From the NCBI GenBank assembly GCA_050698355.1, contig JBOHBN010000286.1, forward strand, positions 1-20,794: 20,794 nucleotides of DNA, read 5' to 3'. Source of the DNA: JBOHBN01 sp050698355. Lineage in GTDB: Bacteria > Actinomycetota > Actinomycetes > Streptosporangiales > WHST01. Positions 6,036 through 16,622 of the stretch are shown one piece after another. A program made the translations under genes and the position numbers. Each line of letters starts with the position of its first letter. The first letter of the stretch is position 1. The notes under the pieces are model-generated. The model was not told where the DNA came from and searched no databases. It was given only the letters and a program-made list of their open reading frames with translations.

Positions 6036-8024
6036 ATGACGCTCGGACGCTTCCCCATCCTCGACGTCCAACCGGCCGTCGACGGCGGCCGCTGGCCGGC
6101 GAAGGCCGTCGCGGGCGAGCGGTTCTCCTGCTCGGCCACCGTGTTCCGGGAGGGCCATGACGCGCTCGCCGCCGCAGTCACGCTGCGCGACCCCGCGGGC
6201 CGGTCGCGTGCGTACGTGCCCATGCGACTGGCGGTGCCGTGGCTCGACACGTGGACGTGCGACGTCACGGTGACCGAGGAGGGGCGCTGGACGTTCCAGG
6301 TCGAGGCCTGGAGCGACCCGGTGGGCAGCTGGCGGCACGACGCGCAGATCAAGGTGCCACTCGGCATCGACGTTGATCTCATGCTGGAGGAGGGCGCACG
6401 GCTCTTCGAACGCGCCGCGCGCCGGGTGCCCCGCCCGTATCGGGAGATGCTGAAGGGCCTGGTGCCGCTGCTGCGCGACGACACCCGCACGCCGGAGGAC
6501 CGGCTGGCGGTCGCCTCCGCTCCCGCCGTCCAGACGCTGCTGGACGCCTACCCGTTGCGCGAGCACACGACGACGAGCGCGCGGTACCCGGTGCGGGTGG
6601 AGCGTGAGCGCGCGCTCTTCGGCTCCTGGTACGAGTTCTTCCCCCGCTCCGCCGGCGCGTCCCTCGACCCGCCACGTTCCGGGACGCTGCGCGCCGCCGC
6701 GGACGACCTCCCGCGGATCGCCGGTATGGGCTTCGATGTCGTCTACCTGCCGCCCATCCACCCCGTCGGCACCACAAACAGGAAGGGGCAGAACAACGCG
6801 CTCGTCGCCGGTCCCGGCGCCCCCGGCGTGCCGTGGGCGATCGGGTCGGCCGACGGCGGGCACGACGCCATCGACCCCGACCTCGGCACCACCTGCGACT
6901 TCGACGCGTTCGTCGACCGGGCGTCCGCGCTCGGCCTCGAGGTCGCGCTCGACCTCGCGCTCCAGGTGTCGCCGGACCACCCCTGGGTACGCGAGCACCC
7001 CGACTGGTTCCGCATACGCGCGGACGGGTCGATCGCATACGCGGAGAACCCACCGAAGAAGTACCAGGACATCTACCCGCTGGACTTCGACCGCGACTAC
7101 GAGGGCATCTACGCCGAGGTGCTACGAGTCGTGCGGTTCTGGATGGGTCACGGCGTGCGGATCTTCCGCGTCGACAACCCGCACACCAAGCCCGTGCGGT
7201 TCTGGGAACGCCTGCTCGGCGAGATCAAGGCCACCGATCCGGACGTCATCTTCCTCGCGGAGGCCTTCACCCGCGAACCGATGATGCACACGCTGGGCAA
7301 GATCGGGTTCCAGCAGTCGTACACGTACTTCACCTGGCGCAACACCAGAGACGAGCTCGAGGAGTATCTGCGCGAGCTGTCCCAGCACAGCGCGGCATTC
7401 CTGCGACCGAACTTCTTCGTCAACACCCCCGACATCCTCACCGAGTACCTGCAGCACGGCGGGCCGCCCGCCTTTCTCGTCCGCGCGGTGCTGGCCGCGA
7501 CCCTGTCGCCGAGCTGGGGGGTCTACAGCGGGTACGAGCTGTGCGAGAACACGCCGGTACGGCCCGGCAGCGAGGAGTACCTCGACTCGGAGAAGTACCA
7601 GTACCGGCCCCGGGAGTACGAGGCGGCCGAGCGCGAGGGCCGCTCGATCGCGCCGTTCCTGCGCAGGCTCAACGAGATCCGCCATGCGCACCGCGCGCTA
7701 CACCGCCTGCGCAACCTGACCTTCCACCGCGTCGAGCAGCCGGAGCCGCACCTGATCTGCTACTCCAAGCGCGACCCCGGCACCGAGGGCGGAGGCATCG
7801 GCGACACCGTGCTCGTCGTCTGCAACCTCGATCCGCACGGCGCCCACGAGGCGAGCGTCGCACTCGACATGCCCGCGCTGGGCGTGGGGTGGGACGATCG
7901 GGTGCTCGTACACGACCTGATGACCGGGGCGGAGTACGTGTGGGGCGAATGGAACTACGTGCGCCTCGAGCCCTGGCCAGAGCCGGCGCATGTCTTCACC
8001 GTACGCAGGCACATCGACGACTAG
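6036..8024 (+). CDS. glgE: Alpha-1,4-glucan:maltose-1-phosphate maltosyltransferase GlgE
   Basis: This 662-aa GH13_3 enzyme transfers maltosyl units from alpha-maltose-1-phosphate to the non-reducing end of alpha-1,4-glucans, releasing phosphate. The N-terminal beta-domain starts 'LGRFPILDVQP' and is followed by the helical insert. In the GH13 barrel, 'GSWYEFFPRS' is at 196-205, 'YLPPIHPVGTTNRKGQNN' at 237-254 and 'FRVDNPHTKP' at 377-386, with nucleophile D380. 'IFLAEAFTRP'-like sequence at 405-414 carries general acid E409, and 'NTPDILTEYL' carries D466. The NPHTKP and NRKG.NN signatures are specific to GlgE within GH13. The ATG at 6036 is chosen because homology begins there; a GTG at 6000 in frame adds 12 non-homologous residues. 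It is first in the glgE-treS-mak-glgB operon, the complete route from trehalose to branched glucan. Family members in mycobacteria and Streptomyces have about 675-700 residues. Confidence 0.95.
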   Translation: MTLGRFPILDVQPAVDGGRWPAKAVAGERFSCSATVFREGHDALAAAVTLRDPAGRSRAYVPMRLAVPWLDTWTCDVTVTEEGRWTFQVEAWSDPVGSWRHDAQIKVPLGIDVDLMLEEGARLFERAARRVPRPYREMLKGLVPLLRDDTRTPEDRLAVASAPAVQTLLDAYPLREHTTTSARYPVRVERERALFGSWYEFFPRSAGASLDPPRSGTLRAAADDLPRIAGMGFDVVYLPPIHPVGTTNRKGQNNALVAGPGAPGVPWAIGSADGGHDAIDPDLGTTCDFDAFVDRASALGLEVALDLALQVSPDHPWVREHPDWFRIRADGSIAYAENPPKKYQDIYPLDFDRDYEGIYAEVLRVVRFWMGHGVRIFRVDNPHTKPVRFWERLLGEIKATDPDVIFLAEAFTREPMMHTLGKIGFQQSYTYFTWRNTRDELEEYLRELSQHSAAFLRPNFFVNTPDILTEYLQHGGPPAFLVRAVLAATLSPSWGVYSGYELCENTPVRPGSEEYLDSEKYQYRPREYEAAEREGRSIAPFLRRLNEIRHAHRALHRLRNLTFHRVEQPEPHLICYSKRDPGTEGGGIGDTVLVVCNLDPHGAHEASVALDMPALGVGWDDRVLVHDLMTGAEYVWGEWNYVRLEPWPEPAHVFTVRRHIDD

Positions 8025-8037
8025 CGAAGGTAGGTAA

Positions 8038-9734
<1,697 letters not shown>

Positions 9735-9738
<4 letters not shown>

Positions 9739-9782
9739 CAAACGTAGCGGGGGTACGAGCGGGCGCATGTGTATATGAGTAG
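9735..9782 (+). CDS. 15-codon ORF bridging treS and mak (possible coupling or leader ORF)
   Basis: The ATG at 9735 overlaps the treS stop as ATGA. The frame runs 15 codons (MTNVAGVRAGACVYE) to a TAG at 9780-9782, past the candidate mak starts at 9769 and 9775. Ribosomes ending treS could restart here, then end within a few bases of the mak start. It has no domain and may be chance, but its placement is what a reinitiation bridge would need. Confidence 0.25.
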
Positions 9783-11133
9783 CGTTCTCGAGGAGCGGCT
9801 GCGGGACTGGTTGCCGAACCAACGCTGGTATGCCGGAGGCGCGCGGCAGATCCACGCCGTGCGGGTCGAGTCGAGCACCGACCTCGACGCGCCCGAGACG
9901 GCCGGGCTCAGCCTGCTCATCCTCGCCGTCGATCACGGTGACGGGGTCGAGCGCTACCAGCTGCTCCTCGGTGTGCGCGCCGAGCTGCCCGAACGGCTCG
10001 AGCACGTCCGTATCGGCACGGACGACGACGCCGTCTGGTACGACGCCGCACACGACGCCGAGCTCACGGAGCGACTGCTCGTAGCGATCGCCGGCGACCT
10101 CGACAGCGGGCCGCTGCGGTTCCGGTCCGTACCGAGCGCCCAGCTCGACACCGAGCAACCGAGCCTGGCGATCCCGCAGGAGCAGACCAATACCTCCCTC
10201 GTCTACGGTGACGAGTACATACTCAAGATGTTCCGCCGCCTCGGCGCGGGCGCGAACCCCGACCTGGAGGTAACACTCGCGCTCGCCCAGGTCGGCTCCG
10301 AGCACATCGCCGAACCGCTCGGCTGGATCGAGACCGACCTCGACGGGCAGCCCACGACGCTCGCGCTGCTGCAACGCTTCCTTCGTACCGGCACCGACGG
10401 CTGGCTGCTCGCCGCGGCGAGCGTCCGCGACCTCTACGCCGAGGGCGACCTGCACGCCGACGAGGTCGGCGGCGACTTCGCCGCGGAGTCCGAGCGGCTG
10501 GGCGCGGCGACGGCGTCGGTACACCGCGACCTGGCGCGCAGCCTGGGCACGAAGAAGGGCACCGAGCGAGACGTCACGGCCGCTGCGGCCGCGATGCGGC
10601 GCCGGCTGGACGACGCCTGCAACGAGGTGCCGTCGCTCGCCACACACGCCGACGCCATCCGGGAGGTCTACGACGCGATGGAGACCCGTACCCAGGCGTT
10701 CGACACCCAGCGGGTGCACGGCGACTATCACCTCGGCCAGGTGATGCGTACCGCCGAGGGCTGGGTGCTGCTCGACTTCGAGGGTGAGCCGGCCCGCCCG
10801 CTCGCCGAGCGCAGGACGATGACGTCCCCGCTGAAGGACATCGCCGGCATGCTGCGCTCGTTCGACTACGCCGCCCAGCACCTGCTGATCGAACAGTACG
10901 GCGACAAGCAACACGACATCCGGGCGCTGGAGTGGAGCGACCGCAACCAGAACGCGTTCTGCGACGGCTATGCCGCGGAGATGGGCGTCGATCCGCGCGA
11001 GCAGGGCGAGTTGCTGCGAGCGTTCGAGCTGGACAAGGCCGTCTACGAGGCCATGTACGAGTCCCGGCACCGGCCGGGGTGGGTCTCGATCCCGTTCGGC
11101 GCCATGGAGCGCATCCTGGGGGCGTTGACATGA
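9769..11133 (+). CDS. mak: Maltokinase (Mak/Pep2)
   Basis: This protein of 454 aa from the GTG at 9769 (452 from the ATG at 9775) phosphorylates maltose with ATP to maltose-1-phosphate, the donor for GlgE. The N-terminal 'WLPNQRWYAGGAR' (14-26) is a hallmark of the N-terminal maltokinase domain. The kinase fold follows: 'QTNTSLVYGDEYILKMFRRL' at 139-158 with the ATP-contacting lysine K153, 'RVHGDYHLGQ' at 315-324 with the catalytic Asp D319, and the metal-binding 'LLDFEGEP' at 334-341 (D336). The fold is that of aminoglycoside-type phosphotransferases. The start is uncertain: GAGCGGG (9757-9763) is 5 nt from the GTG and 11 nt from the ATG. The stop overlaps the glgB start by 4 bp (ATGA), so the two are translationally coupled. 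It is a separate gene here, unlike the TreS-Mak fusions of some other bacteria. Confidence 0.94.
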   Translation: MYMSSVLEERLRDWLPNQRWYAGGARQIHAVRVESSTDLDAPETAGLSLLILAVDHGDGVERYQLLLGVRAELPERLEHVRIGTDDDAVWYDAAHDAELTERLLVAIAGDLDSGPLRFRSVPSAQLDTEQPSLAIPQEQTNTSLVYGDEYILKMFRRLGAGANPDLEVTLALAQVGSEHIAEPLGWIETDLDGQPTTLALLQRFLRTGTDGWLLAAASVRDLYAEGDLHADEVGGDFAAESERLGAATASVHRDLARSLGTKKGTERDVTAAAAAMRRRLDDACNEVPSLATHADAIREVYDAMETRTQAFDTQRVHGDYHLGQVMRTAEGWVLLDFEGEPARPLAERRTMTSPLKDIAGMLRSFDYAAQHLLIEQYGDKQHDIRALEWSDRNQNAFCDGYAAEMGVDPREQGELLRAFELDKAVYEAMYESRHRPGWVSIPFGAMERILGALT

Positions 11134-13319
11134 CCGACGACCTGCAGCGGGTGCTGGACGGCACCCACCATGACCCGCACGCCGTGCTCGGTCCGCACAC
11201 CGGAGCAGACGGCGTGTCCGTACGGGTGCTCCTCCCGGGCGCCGACGCGGTCGCCGTCCTCCCCGAGGGTACGGAGGCCGTGCCCCTCCAGCACGACCAC
11301 GACGGCCTGTTCACAGGCGTGCTGCCGATGACATCGGTGACCGACTACCGGCTCCGGGTGACGTACGCGGACGAGACTCGGGTCGTCGACGACCCCTACC
11401 GGTTCCTGCCCACCCTCGGTGAGGTCGACCTGCACCTTTTCGGCGAGGGCAGGCACGAGCGGCTGTGGCAGGTGCTCGGGGCGCACGTCCGCTCGTACGA
11501 CACACCGATCGGGGCCGTGCACGGCACGTCGTTCGCGGTGTGGGCGCCGGACGCCCACGGCGTCCGGGTCGTCGGCGACTTCAACGGCTGGGACGGCGTC
11601 GCCTACCCGATGCGCATGATCGGCAGCAGCGGCGTGTGGGAACTCTTCGTCCCCGGTATCGGCCCCGGGACGACCTACAAGTTCGCCGTGCTCGGCTCGG
11701 ACTGGGTCTGGCGGCACAAGGCGGACCCGATGGCGTTCGCCACGGAGAGCCCCCCGGCCACCGCGTCGGTCGTGTTCGCCTCCACGTACGAGTGGGGTGA
11801 CCACGAGTGGGGCGACGCGCGCGCCCGCACCGACGTGCTCCAGAGCCCCATGTCGATCTACGAGGTGCACCTCGGCTCGTGGCGCCGCGGCCTGGGGTAC
11901 CGGGAGCTCGCCGACGAGCTCACCGCGTACGTCACGGAGCTGGGTTTCACCCACGTGGAGTTCCTGCCGGTCGCCGAGCATCCCTTCGGCGGGTCGTGGG
12001 GCTACCAGGTCACCTCGTACTACGCACCTACCGCGCGGTTCGGTGACCCGGACGAGTTCCGCTACCTGGTGGATCGGCTGCACCAGGCCGGGATCGGCGT
12101 GCTGATCGACTGGGTTCCCGCGCACTTCCCGCGCGACGCCTGGGCGCTCGCCCGGTTCGACGGTGCCCCGCTCTACGAGCACGCGGACCCGCGGCTCGGC
12201 GAGCACCCGGACTGGGGCACGCTGGTCTTCGACTTCGGCCGGCACGAGGTGCGCAACTTTCTCGTCGCGAACGCCCTGTTCTGGCTCGAGGAGTTCCACA
12301 TCGACGGCCTGCGGGTCGACGCCGTCGCCTCCATGCTCTACCTGGACTACTCGCGCCGGGACGGGGAGTGGGCGCCCAACAAGTACGGCGGCAGGGAGAA
12401 CCTGGAGGCGATCGGTTTCCTGCAGGAGACCAACGCGACCGCCTACCGGCGCGATCCCGGCACCATCCTCGTCGCGGAGGAGTCCACCTCATGGCCCGGG
12501 GTGTCCCGGCCGACGCACCTCGGCGGGCTCGGCTTCGGCTTCAAGTGGAACATGGGCTGGATGCACGACACGCTCGGCTACCTGGCGAACGACCCGGTGC
12601 ACCGGCAGTACCACCATCACCAGCTGACGTTCTCGATGATGTATGCCTACAGCGAGAACTTCGTCCTGCCGCTGTCCCACGACGAGGTCGTGCACGGCAA
12701 GGGCTCGCTGTACCGCAAGATGCCCGGCGACCGCTGGCAAAAGCTTGCGAACCTGCGCGCGCTGTACGCGTACATGTGGGCGCACCCGGGCAAGCAGTTG
12801 CTCTTCATGGGTGGGGAGTTCGCGCAGGACACCGAGTGGTCGGAGCGTGACGGGCTCGCCTGGTCGCACCTGTCCGAACCCGACCGCGCCGGACTGCGCA
12901 CCCTGGTCGGCAACCTCAACGAGCTGTACGTACGGCACCCCGCTCTGTGGCAGCAGGACCACGACCCGGCCGGCTTCGGCTGGATCGACGCGAACGACTC
13001 GGCCAACAACGTGTTCTCCTTCCTGCGCCACGGCGCTGACGGCTCCGTCATGGCCTGCGTCGTGAACTTCTCCGGCGTACCTCGCATCGGGTACCGGCTC
13101 GGCCTGCCCCTCGAGGGCCGGTGGGGCGAGCTGCTCAACACCGACGCGCACGAGTACGGCGGCAGCGGGGTCGGCAACTACGGCGGCGTCGAGGCGAGCG
13201 CGGACCCGTGGCACGGCCAGCCCGCCTCTGCGGTGCTGTCGCTCCCCCCGTTGGGCGCGCTGTGGCTGCGCTACGAGCACCAGGCGCAGTCCGGTGCGGC
13301 GGGTCGCTCCTCTTGGTAA
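11130..13319 (+). CDS. glgB: 1,4-alpha-glucan branching enzyme
   Basis: This 729-aa GH13_9 enzyme cuts an alpha-1,4-glucan chain and rejoins it as an alpha-1,6 branch. Domain order is typical: an extra N-terminal beta-domain ('HDPHAVLGPH' at 14-23), a CBM48 domain ('FAVWAPDAHGVRVVGDFNGWDG' at 135-156), the catalytic barrel, and a C-terminal beta-domain. Catalytic residues are D397 in 'GLRVDAVASMLYLDY', E450 in 'LVAEESTSWPGV', and D518 in 'LPLSHDEVVHGKGSL'. The frame is open upstream to 10932, but homology starts at the ATG at 11130, which overlaps the mak stop by 4 bp. Its length matches the long branching enzymes with two N-terminal beta modules. As the last gene of the glgE operon it converts GlgE's linear product into a branched polymer. 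The tail after 'LWLRYE' is a short variable extension. Confidence 0.95.
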   Translation: MTDDLQRVLDGTHHDPHAVLGPHTGADGVSVRVLLPGADAVAVLPEGTEAVPLQHDHDGLFTGVLPMTSVTDYRLRVTYADETRVVDDPYRFLPTLGEVDLHLFGEGRHERLWQVLGAHVRSYDTPIGAVHGTSFAVWAPDAHGVRVVGDFNGWDGVAYPMRMIGSSGVWELFVPGIGPGTTYKFAVLGSDWVWRHKADPMAFATESPPATASVVFASTYEWGDHEWGDARARTDVLQSPMSIYEVHLGSWRRGLGYRELADELTAYVTELGFTHVEFLPVAEHPFGGSWGYQVTSYYAPTARFGDPDEFRYLVDRLHQAGIGVLIDWVPAHFPRDAWALARFDGAPLYEHADPRLGEHPDWGTLVFDFGRHEVRNFLVANALFWLEEFHIDGLRVDAVASMLYLDYSRRDGEWAPNKYGGRENLEAIGFLQETNATAYRRDPGTILVAEESTSWPGVSRPTHLGGLGFGFKWNMGWMHDTLGYLANDPVHRQYHHHQLTFSMMYAYSENFVLPLSHDEVVHGKGSLYRKMPGDRWQKLANLRALYAYMWAHPGKQLLFMGGEFAQDTEWSERDGLAWSHLSEPDRAGLRTLVGNLNELYVRHPALWQQDHDPAGFGWIDANDSANNVFSFLRHGADGSVMACVVNFSGVPRIGYRLGLPLEGRWGELLNTDAHEYGGSGVGNYGGVEASADPWHGQPASAVLSLPPLGALWLRYEHQAQSGAAGRSSW

Positions 13320-13375
13320 CGAATAAGCCACGAACCGTTGCACGGTTGTACGCAAGTTGCATACGGTTGGTGGCC
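13320..13375 (+). promoter_or_regulatory. Promoter/operator of the peptide ABC importer operon
   Basis: The 56-bp gap after glgB holds a perfect dyad AACCGTTGCACGGTT (13333-13347, 6-bp arms, 3-bp centre). It also holds a partial repeat: TTGCACGGTTG at 13338-13348 and TTGCATACGGTTG at 13357-13369. The dyad covers a TTGCAC -35-like hexamer (13338-13343). TACGGT (13362-13367) would be the -10 with an 18-bp spacer, 8 nt before the ATG at 13376. Repressor control is inferred from this overlap. Confidence 0.45.
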
Positions 13376-14986
13376 ATGAAGCGGACGGGTTATCGACTCC
13401 TGGCGGTCTGTGCAGCTATCGGCGTCGCTCTGACGGCGTGCTCGACACCGGAAGGGCCCTCATCCGGCTCCTCCGGCGGCGGGGGCGGCGGCGGATCGAT
13501 CAAGGACGGCGGCAACCTCACCGTCGCGCTCGCCGAGGCGCCGGACGCGCTCGACCCGACCACCGCTCAGACGTACGTGGGCCGCATCGTGTTCATCAAC
13601 ATGTGCGAGAAGCTCTACGACATCAACCAGGATGCCCAGCTCGTGCCGCAGCTGGCCGCCGACATGCCCAAGATCAGCAAGGACGGCACCAGCTACACGA
13701 TCCCGCTGCGCAAGGGCATCAAGTTCAACGACGGCACCGCGTTCAACGCGAAGGCGGTCAAGACCACCCTCGAGCGGTACAAGAACAACCCCAAGTCGGC
13801 GCGCGCAGCCTCCCTCGAGGCGGTCAAGAAGGTCACTGCGGTCAACCCGACGACGGTGAAGCTGACGCTCTCGCGCCCGTACGCGCCGCTGACCTCCATC
13901 CTCGCCGCCCGCGCCGGCATGATCCTCTCCCCCGCGCAGCTCGCGAAGATGGGCGACGACTTCGCCAAGGACCCGGTCTGCGTCGGACCGTTCAGCTTCG
14001 ACTCCCGGCCCTCCAGTGACCAGATCAAGCTGAAGAAGTCCACCAAGTACTACGACAAGGACAAGGTCCACCTCGACGGCGTGACGTTCAAGGTCGTCAC
14101 CCAACCAAGCGTACGGTCGGCCAACCTCCGTGCCGGCGAGATCGGGATCGCCGACCGGATCCAGACATCCGACGTCGCCAGCCTGAAGAACAACGACAGC
14201 GTCCAGCTGAAGATGCCGGTCTCGCTCGGCTACCAGGGCATCTCGATCAACGTGTCCAACACGAACGGCGCCGGCAAGCCGAGCAACAAGCTTGCGGACA
14301 ACCCGCTCGCCCAGAACCCGCAGCTGCGCAAGGCGTTCGCGCTGTCGCTCGACCGGCAGGCGATCAACAAGGTCGTCTACAACGGCCAGTACAAGCCCGG
14401 CTGCACCCCGATCTCACCGTCCAGCCCGTTCTATACCGACGTGCCGTGTCCCAAGCAGGACCTCGCCAAGGCCAAGAAGCTCGTGAAGTCGAGCGGTGCG
14501 AAGACCCCGATCCACGTCACCATGCTGATCCAGTCCGGTGACAACATCGCGGCCAAGCTGGGGCAGGTCGTGCAGAGCATGGCGGGCAAGGCCGGCTTCG
14601 ACGTGAAGGTGCGGCCGACCGAGTTCACGACCGCTCTGAAGCAGGCGCAGGCCGGCGACTTCCAGATGTTCCAGATCGGCTGGTCGGGACGCGTGGACCC
14701 CGACCAGAACATCGGCCCGTTCTGGGCGCCCGACAGCCTGCTCAACTACACCGGCGCCAACTACGACGACGTCACGAAGTTGATGAAGCAGGCCCGGGCC
14801 ACGACCGACATGGCCAAGCGGAAGCAGATCTACCGCAAGCTCGTCCAGACGATGAACGAGCACCTGAACATCATCTACCTATACCACCCGCGCGTCATCC
14901 TCGGCGTGAGCAGCAAGGTGCAAGGGGTGCAGTACTTCCCGGACGACCTTATCCGGCTGAAGACCGCCGGGTTCACCTCCAGCTGA
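13376..14986 (+). CDS. ABC importer substrate-binding lipoprotein, family 5 (peptide/nickel type), copy 1
   Basis: This 536-aa protein has a lipoprotein signal peptide: positively charged MKRTGYR, a hydrophobic core, and lipobox LTAC with the acylated Cys22. A flexible Gly/Ser-rich linker follows to about residue 42. The mature part has the SBP_bac_5 pattern: 'LTVALAEAPDALDPT', 'YDINQDAQLVPQLAA', 'YTIPLRKGIKFNDGTAFNAKAVKTTLERY', and 'LRKAFALSLDRQAINKVV' near the middle. It should be tethered outside the membrane, capture peptides or a similar solute, and deliver it to the permeases downstream. The substrate is not readable from sequence. I use the ATG at 13376, where the signal peptide begins; the frame is open upstream into glgB. 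A second paralogue of identical length follows 15 bp later, and parts of the two genes are identical in DNA. Confidence 0.9.
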   Translation: MKRTGYRLLAVCAAIGVALTACSTPEGPSSGSSGGGGGGGSIKDGGNLTVALAEAPDALDPTTAQTYVGRIVFINMCEKLYDINQDAQLVPQLAADMPKISKDGTSYTIPLRKGIKFNDGTAFNAKAVKTTLERYKNNPKSARAASLEAVKKVTAVNPTTVKLTLSRPYAPLTSILAARAGMILSPAQLAKMGDDFAKDPVCVGPFSFDSRPSSDQIKLKKSTKYYDKDKVHLDGVTFKVVTQPSVRSANLRAGEIGIADRIQTSDVASLKNNDSVQLKMPVSLGYQGISINVSNTNGAGKPSNKLADNPLAQNPQLRKAFALSLDRQAINKVVYNGQYKPGCTPISPSSPFYTDVPCPKQDLAKAKKLVKSSGAKTPIHVTMLIQSGDNIAAKLGQVVQSMAGKAGFDVKVRPTEFTTALKQAQAGDFQMFQIGWSGRVDPDQNIGPFWAPDSLLNYTGANYDDVTKLMKQARATTDMAKRKQIYRKLVQTMNEHLNIIYLYHPRVILGVSSKVQGVQYFPDDLIRLKTAGFTSS

Positions 14987-15001
14987 GTGGAGGGACCGGT
15001 C

Positions 15002-16612
15002 ATGCATCGACGCTGGCACCTTGCCGCCGCGGGCCTAGTCGCCTCGTGTCTCGGGCTGGCCGCCTGCTCGACACCTGCCGGCACGTCGGGCACCGGTTCG
15101 GGGGGCGGCTCGGGAAACGCCAAGGTCAAGGACGGTGGCCACCTGACGGTCGCGCTCGCCGAGGCGCCGGACGCGCTCGATCCGACACTCGGCGGCACGT
15201 ACGTGGGCCGGATCGTGTTCATCAACATGTGCGAGAAGCTCTACGACATCAACGAGCACGCCGAGATCGTGCCGGAGCTCGCCGCGGGGATGCCCAAGAT
15301 CAGCAAGGACGGCACCAGCTACACGATCCCGCTGCGCAAGGGCATCAAGTTCAACGACGGAACCGCGTTCAACGCCAAGGCGGTCAAGACCACCCTCGAT
15401 CGCAACATGAACAACAAGCGGTCGGAAAGGGCACTGTCGCTGGCTGCGGTGCAGAAGGTATCGGTCGTCGACCCCGCGACGGTCAAGCTGACGTTGTCGC
15501 ACCCGTACGCGCCGCTGACCTCCATCCTCGCCGCCCGCGCCGGCATGATCCTCTCCCCCGCGCAGCTCGCGAAGCTCGGCGACGACTTCGCCAAGCACCC
15601 GGTCTGCGTCGGCCCGTTCGCCTTCGACTCCCGGCCCTCCAGCGACAAGATCGAGCTGAAGAAGTCCACCAAGTACTACGACAAGGACAAGGTCCACCTC
15701 GACGGCGTGACGTTCAAGGTCGTCACCCAACCAAGCGTACGGTCCGCCAACCTCCGTTCCGGCGAGATCAACGTCAGCGGCCGCATCGGCCCGGCGGACG
15801 TCGCTTCGCTGAAGAGCAGTGACTCCACCAAGGTCACGTCCTCGATATCGCTCGGCTACCTGGACCTCACCGTCAACGTGTCCAACACGAACGGAGCGGG
15901 AAAGCCGGGTGAGAAACCGGCGGACAACACCCTTGCCGCGCATCCGAAACTGCGCAAGGCATTCGCGCTCTCCTTGGATCGCGAGACGATCAACAAGGTC
16001 GTCTTCAACGGCTTGTACAAGCCGGGCTGTACCCCGATCTCGCCGGCCAGCCCGTTCTTCACAGATGTGCCGTGTCCCGAACAGGATCTCACCAAGGCCA
16101 AGCAGCTGGTCGCGGAGAGCGGCGTGGACAAGCCGGTCGACGTGACCTTGATGATCCGTTCGGGCGACAACCTCATCTCCAAGCTCGGCCAGGTCGTGCA
16201 GTCCATGGCGAGGAAGGCCGGATTCGACGTGCACATCGAGCCGGTCGAGTTCACCACCGGGCTCGACCGTGCCCAGACCGGCGACTTCGAGATCTTCCAG
16301 CACAAGTGGTCCGGTCGGCTGGACCCTGACCAGAACATCGCGCAGTTCCAGCTGTCGAGCAGTAGTTCCAACTACTCGGGCGCGCACGACCCGCGCATCG
16401 ACAAGCTCCTGACGAAGGGTCGGACCACCACGGCCCAAGCGGAGAGGAAGAAGGTCTACAAGGCGCTGGTGCAAAGGATTCTGCAAACCAATACGACGAT
16501 CTACCTCGCCCACCCGCGATTCGTGCTGGGCATCTCGGGCGATGTTGGCGGCGTGAAGTACTACGCAGACAACCTGATCCGGCTGAAGCAAGCCGGGTTC
16601 ACGGGCAGCTGA
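15002..16612 (+). CDS. ABC importer substrate-binding lipoprotein, family 5, copy 2 (tandem paralogue)
   Basis: This 536-aa paralogue of the preceding gene aligns without gaps at a constant 1626-bp offset. It has a lipoprotein signal (MHRRWHL…, lipobox LAAC, Cys22 at the same position) and a Gly/Ser linker. The SBP_bac_5 features are conserved ('LTVALAEAPDALDPT', 'YTIPLRKGIKFNDGT', 'LRKAFALSLDRETINKVV'). The start is the ATG at 15002, with GGAGG 8 nt upstream (14989-14993); a GTG at 14987 would place that site inside the gene. Differences from copy 1 cluster in the middle ('INVSGRIGPADVASLKSSD') and near the C-terminus ('FEIFQHKWSGRLDPDQNIAQF' versus 'FQMFQIGWSGRVDPDQNIGPF'). It may therefore bind a different ligand while using the same permease. 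No separate promoter is evident. Confidence 0.9.
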   Translation: MHRRWHLAAAGLVASCLGLAACSTPAGTSGTGSGGGSGNAKVKDGGHLTVALAEAPDALDPTLGGTYVGRIVFINMCEKLYDINEHAEIVPELAAGMPKISKDGTSYTIPLRKGIKFNDGTAFNAKAVKTTLDRNMNNKRSERALSLAAVQKVSVVDPATVKLTLSHPYAPLTSILAARAGMILSPAQLAKLGDDFAKHPVCVGPFAFDSRPSSDKIELKKSTKYYDKDKVHLDGVTFKVVTQPSVRSANLRSGEINVSGRIGPADVASLKSSDSTKVTSSISLGYLDLTVNVSNTNGAGKPGEKPADNTLAAHPKLRKAFALSLDRETINKVVFNGLYKPGCTPISPASPFFTDVPCPEQDLTKAKQLVAESGVDKPVDVTLMIRSGDNLISKLGQVVQSMARKAGFDVHIEPVEFTTGLDRAQTGDFEIFQHKWSGRLDPDQNIAQFQLSSSSSNYSGAHDPRIDKLLTKGRTTTAQAERKKVYKALVQRILQTNTTIYLAHPRFVLGISGDVGGVKYYADNLIRLKQAGFTGS

Positions 16613-16622
16613 GGGGCGCCCG

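Noticed and set aside
5967..6998. Extension of glgP upstream to 6998
   Set aside because: The added 344 residues run antisense through glgE and resemble no phosphorylase N-terminus; homology begins at the GTG at 5966.
10932..11129. Extension of glgB into mak
   Set aside because: The extra 66 residues are an out-of-frame reading of mak; the ATG at 11130 overlaps the mak stop and starts typical GlgB sequence.
13333..13347. Intrinsic terminator after glgB
   Set aside because: The stem is only 6 bp and no T-run follows; overlap with promoter-like hexamers suits an operator better.
13121..13375. Extension of the first binding protein into glgB
   Set aside because: It has no signal peptide and overlaps the glgB C-terminal coding sequence; the signal peptide begins at the ATG at 13376.
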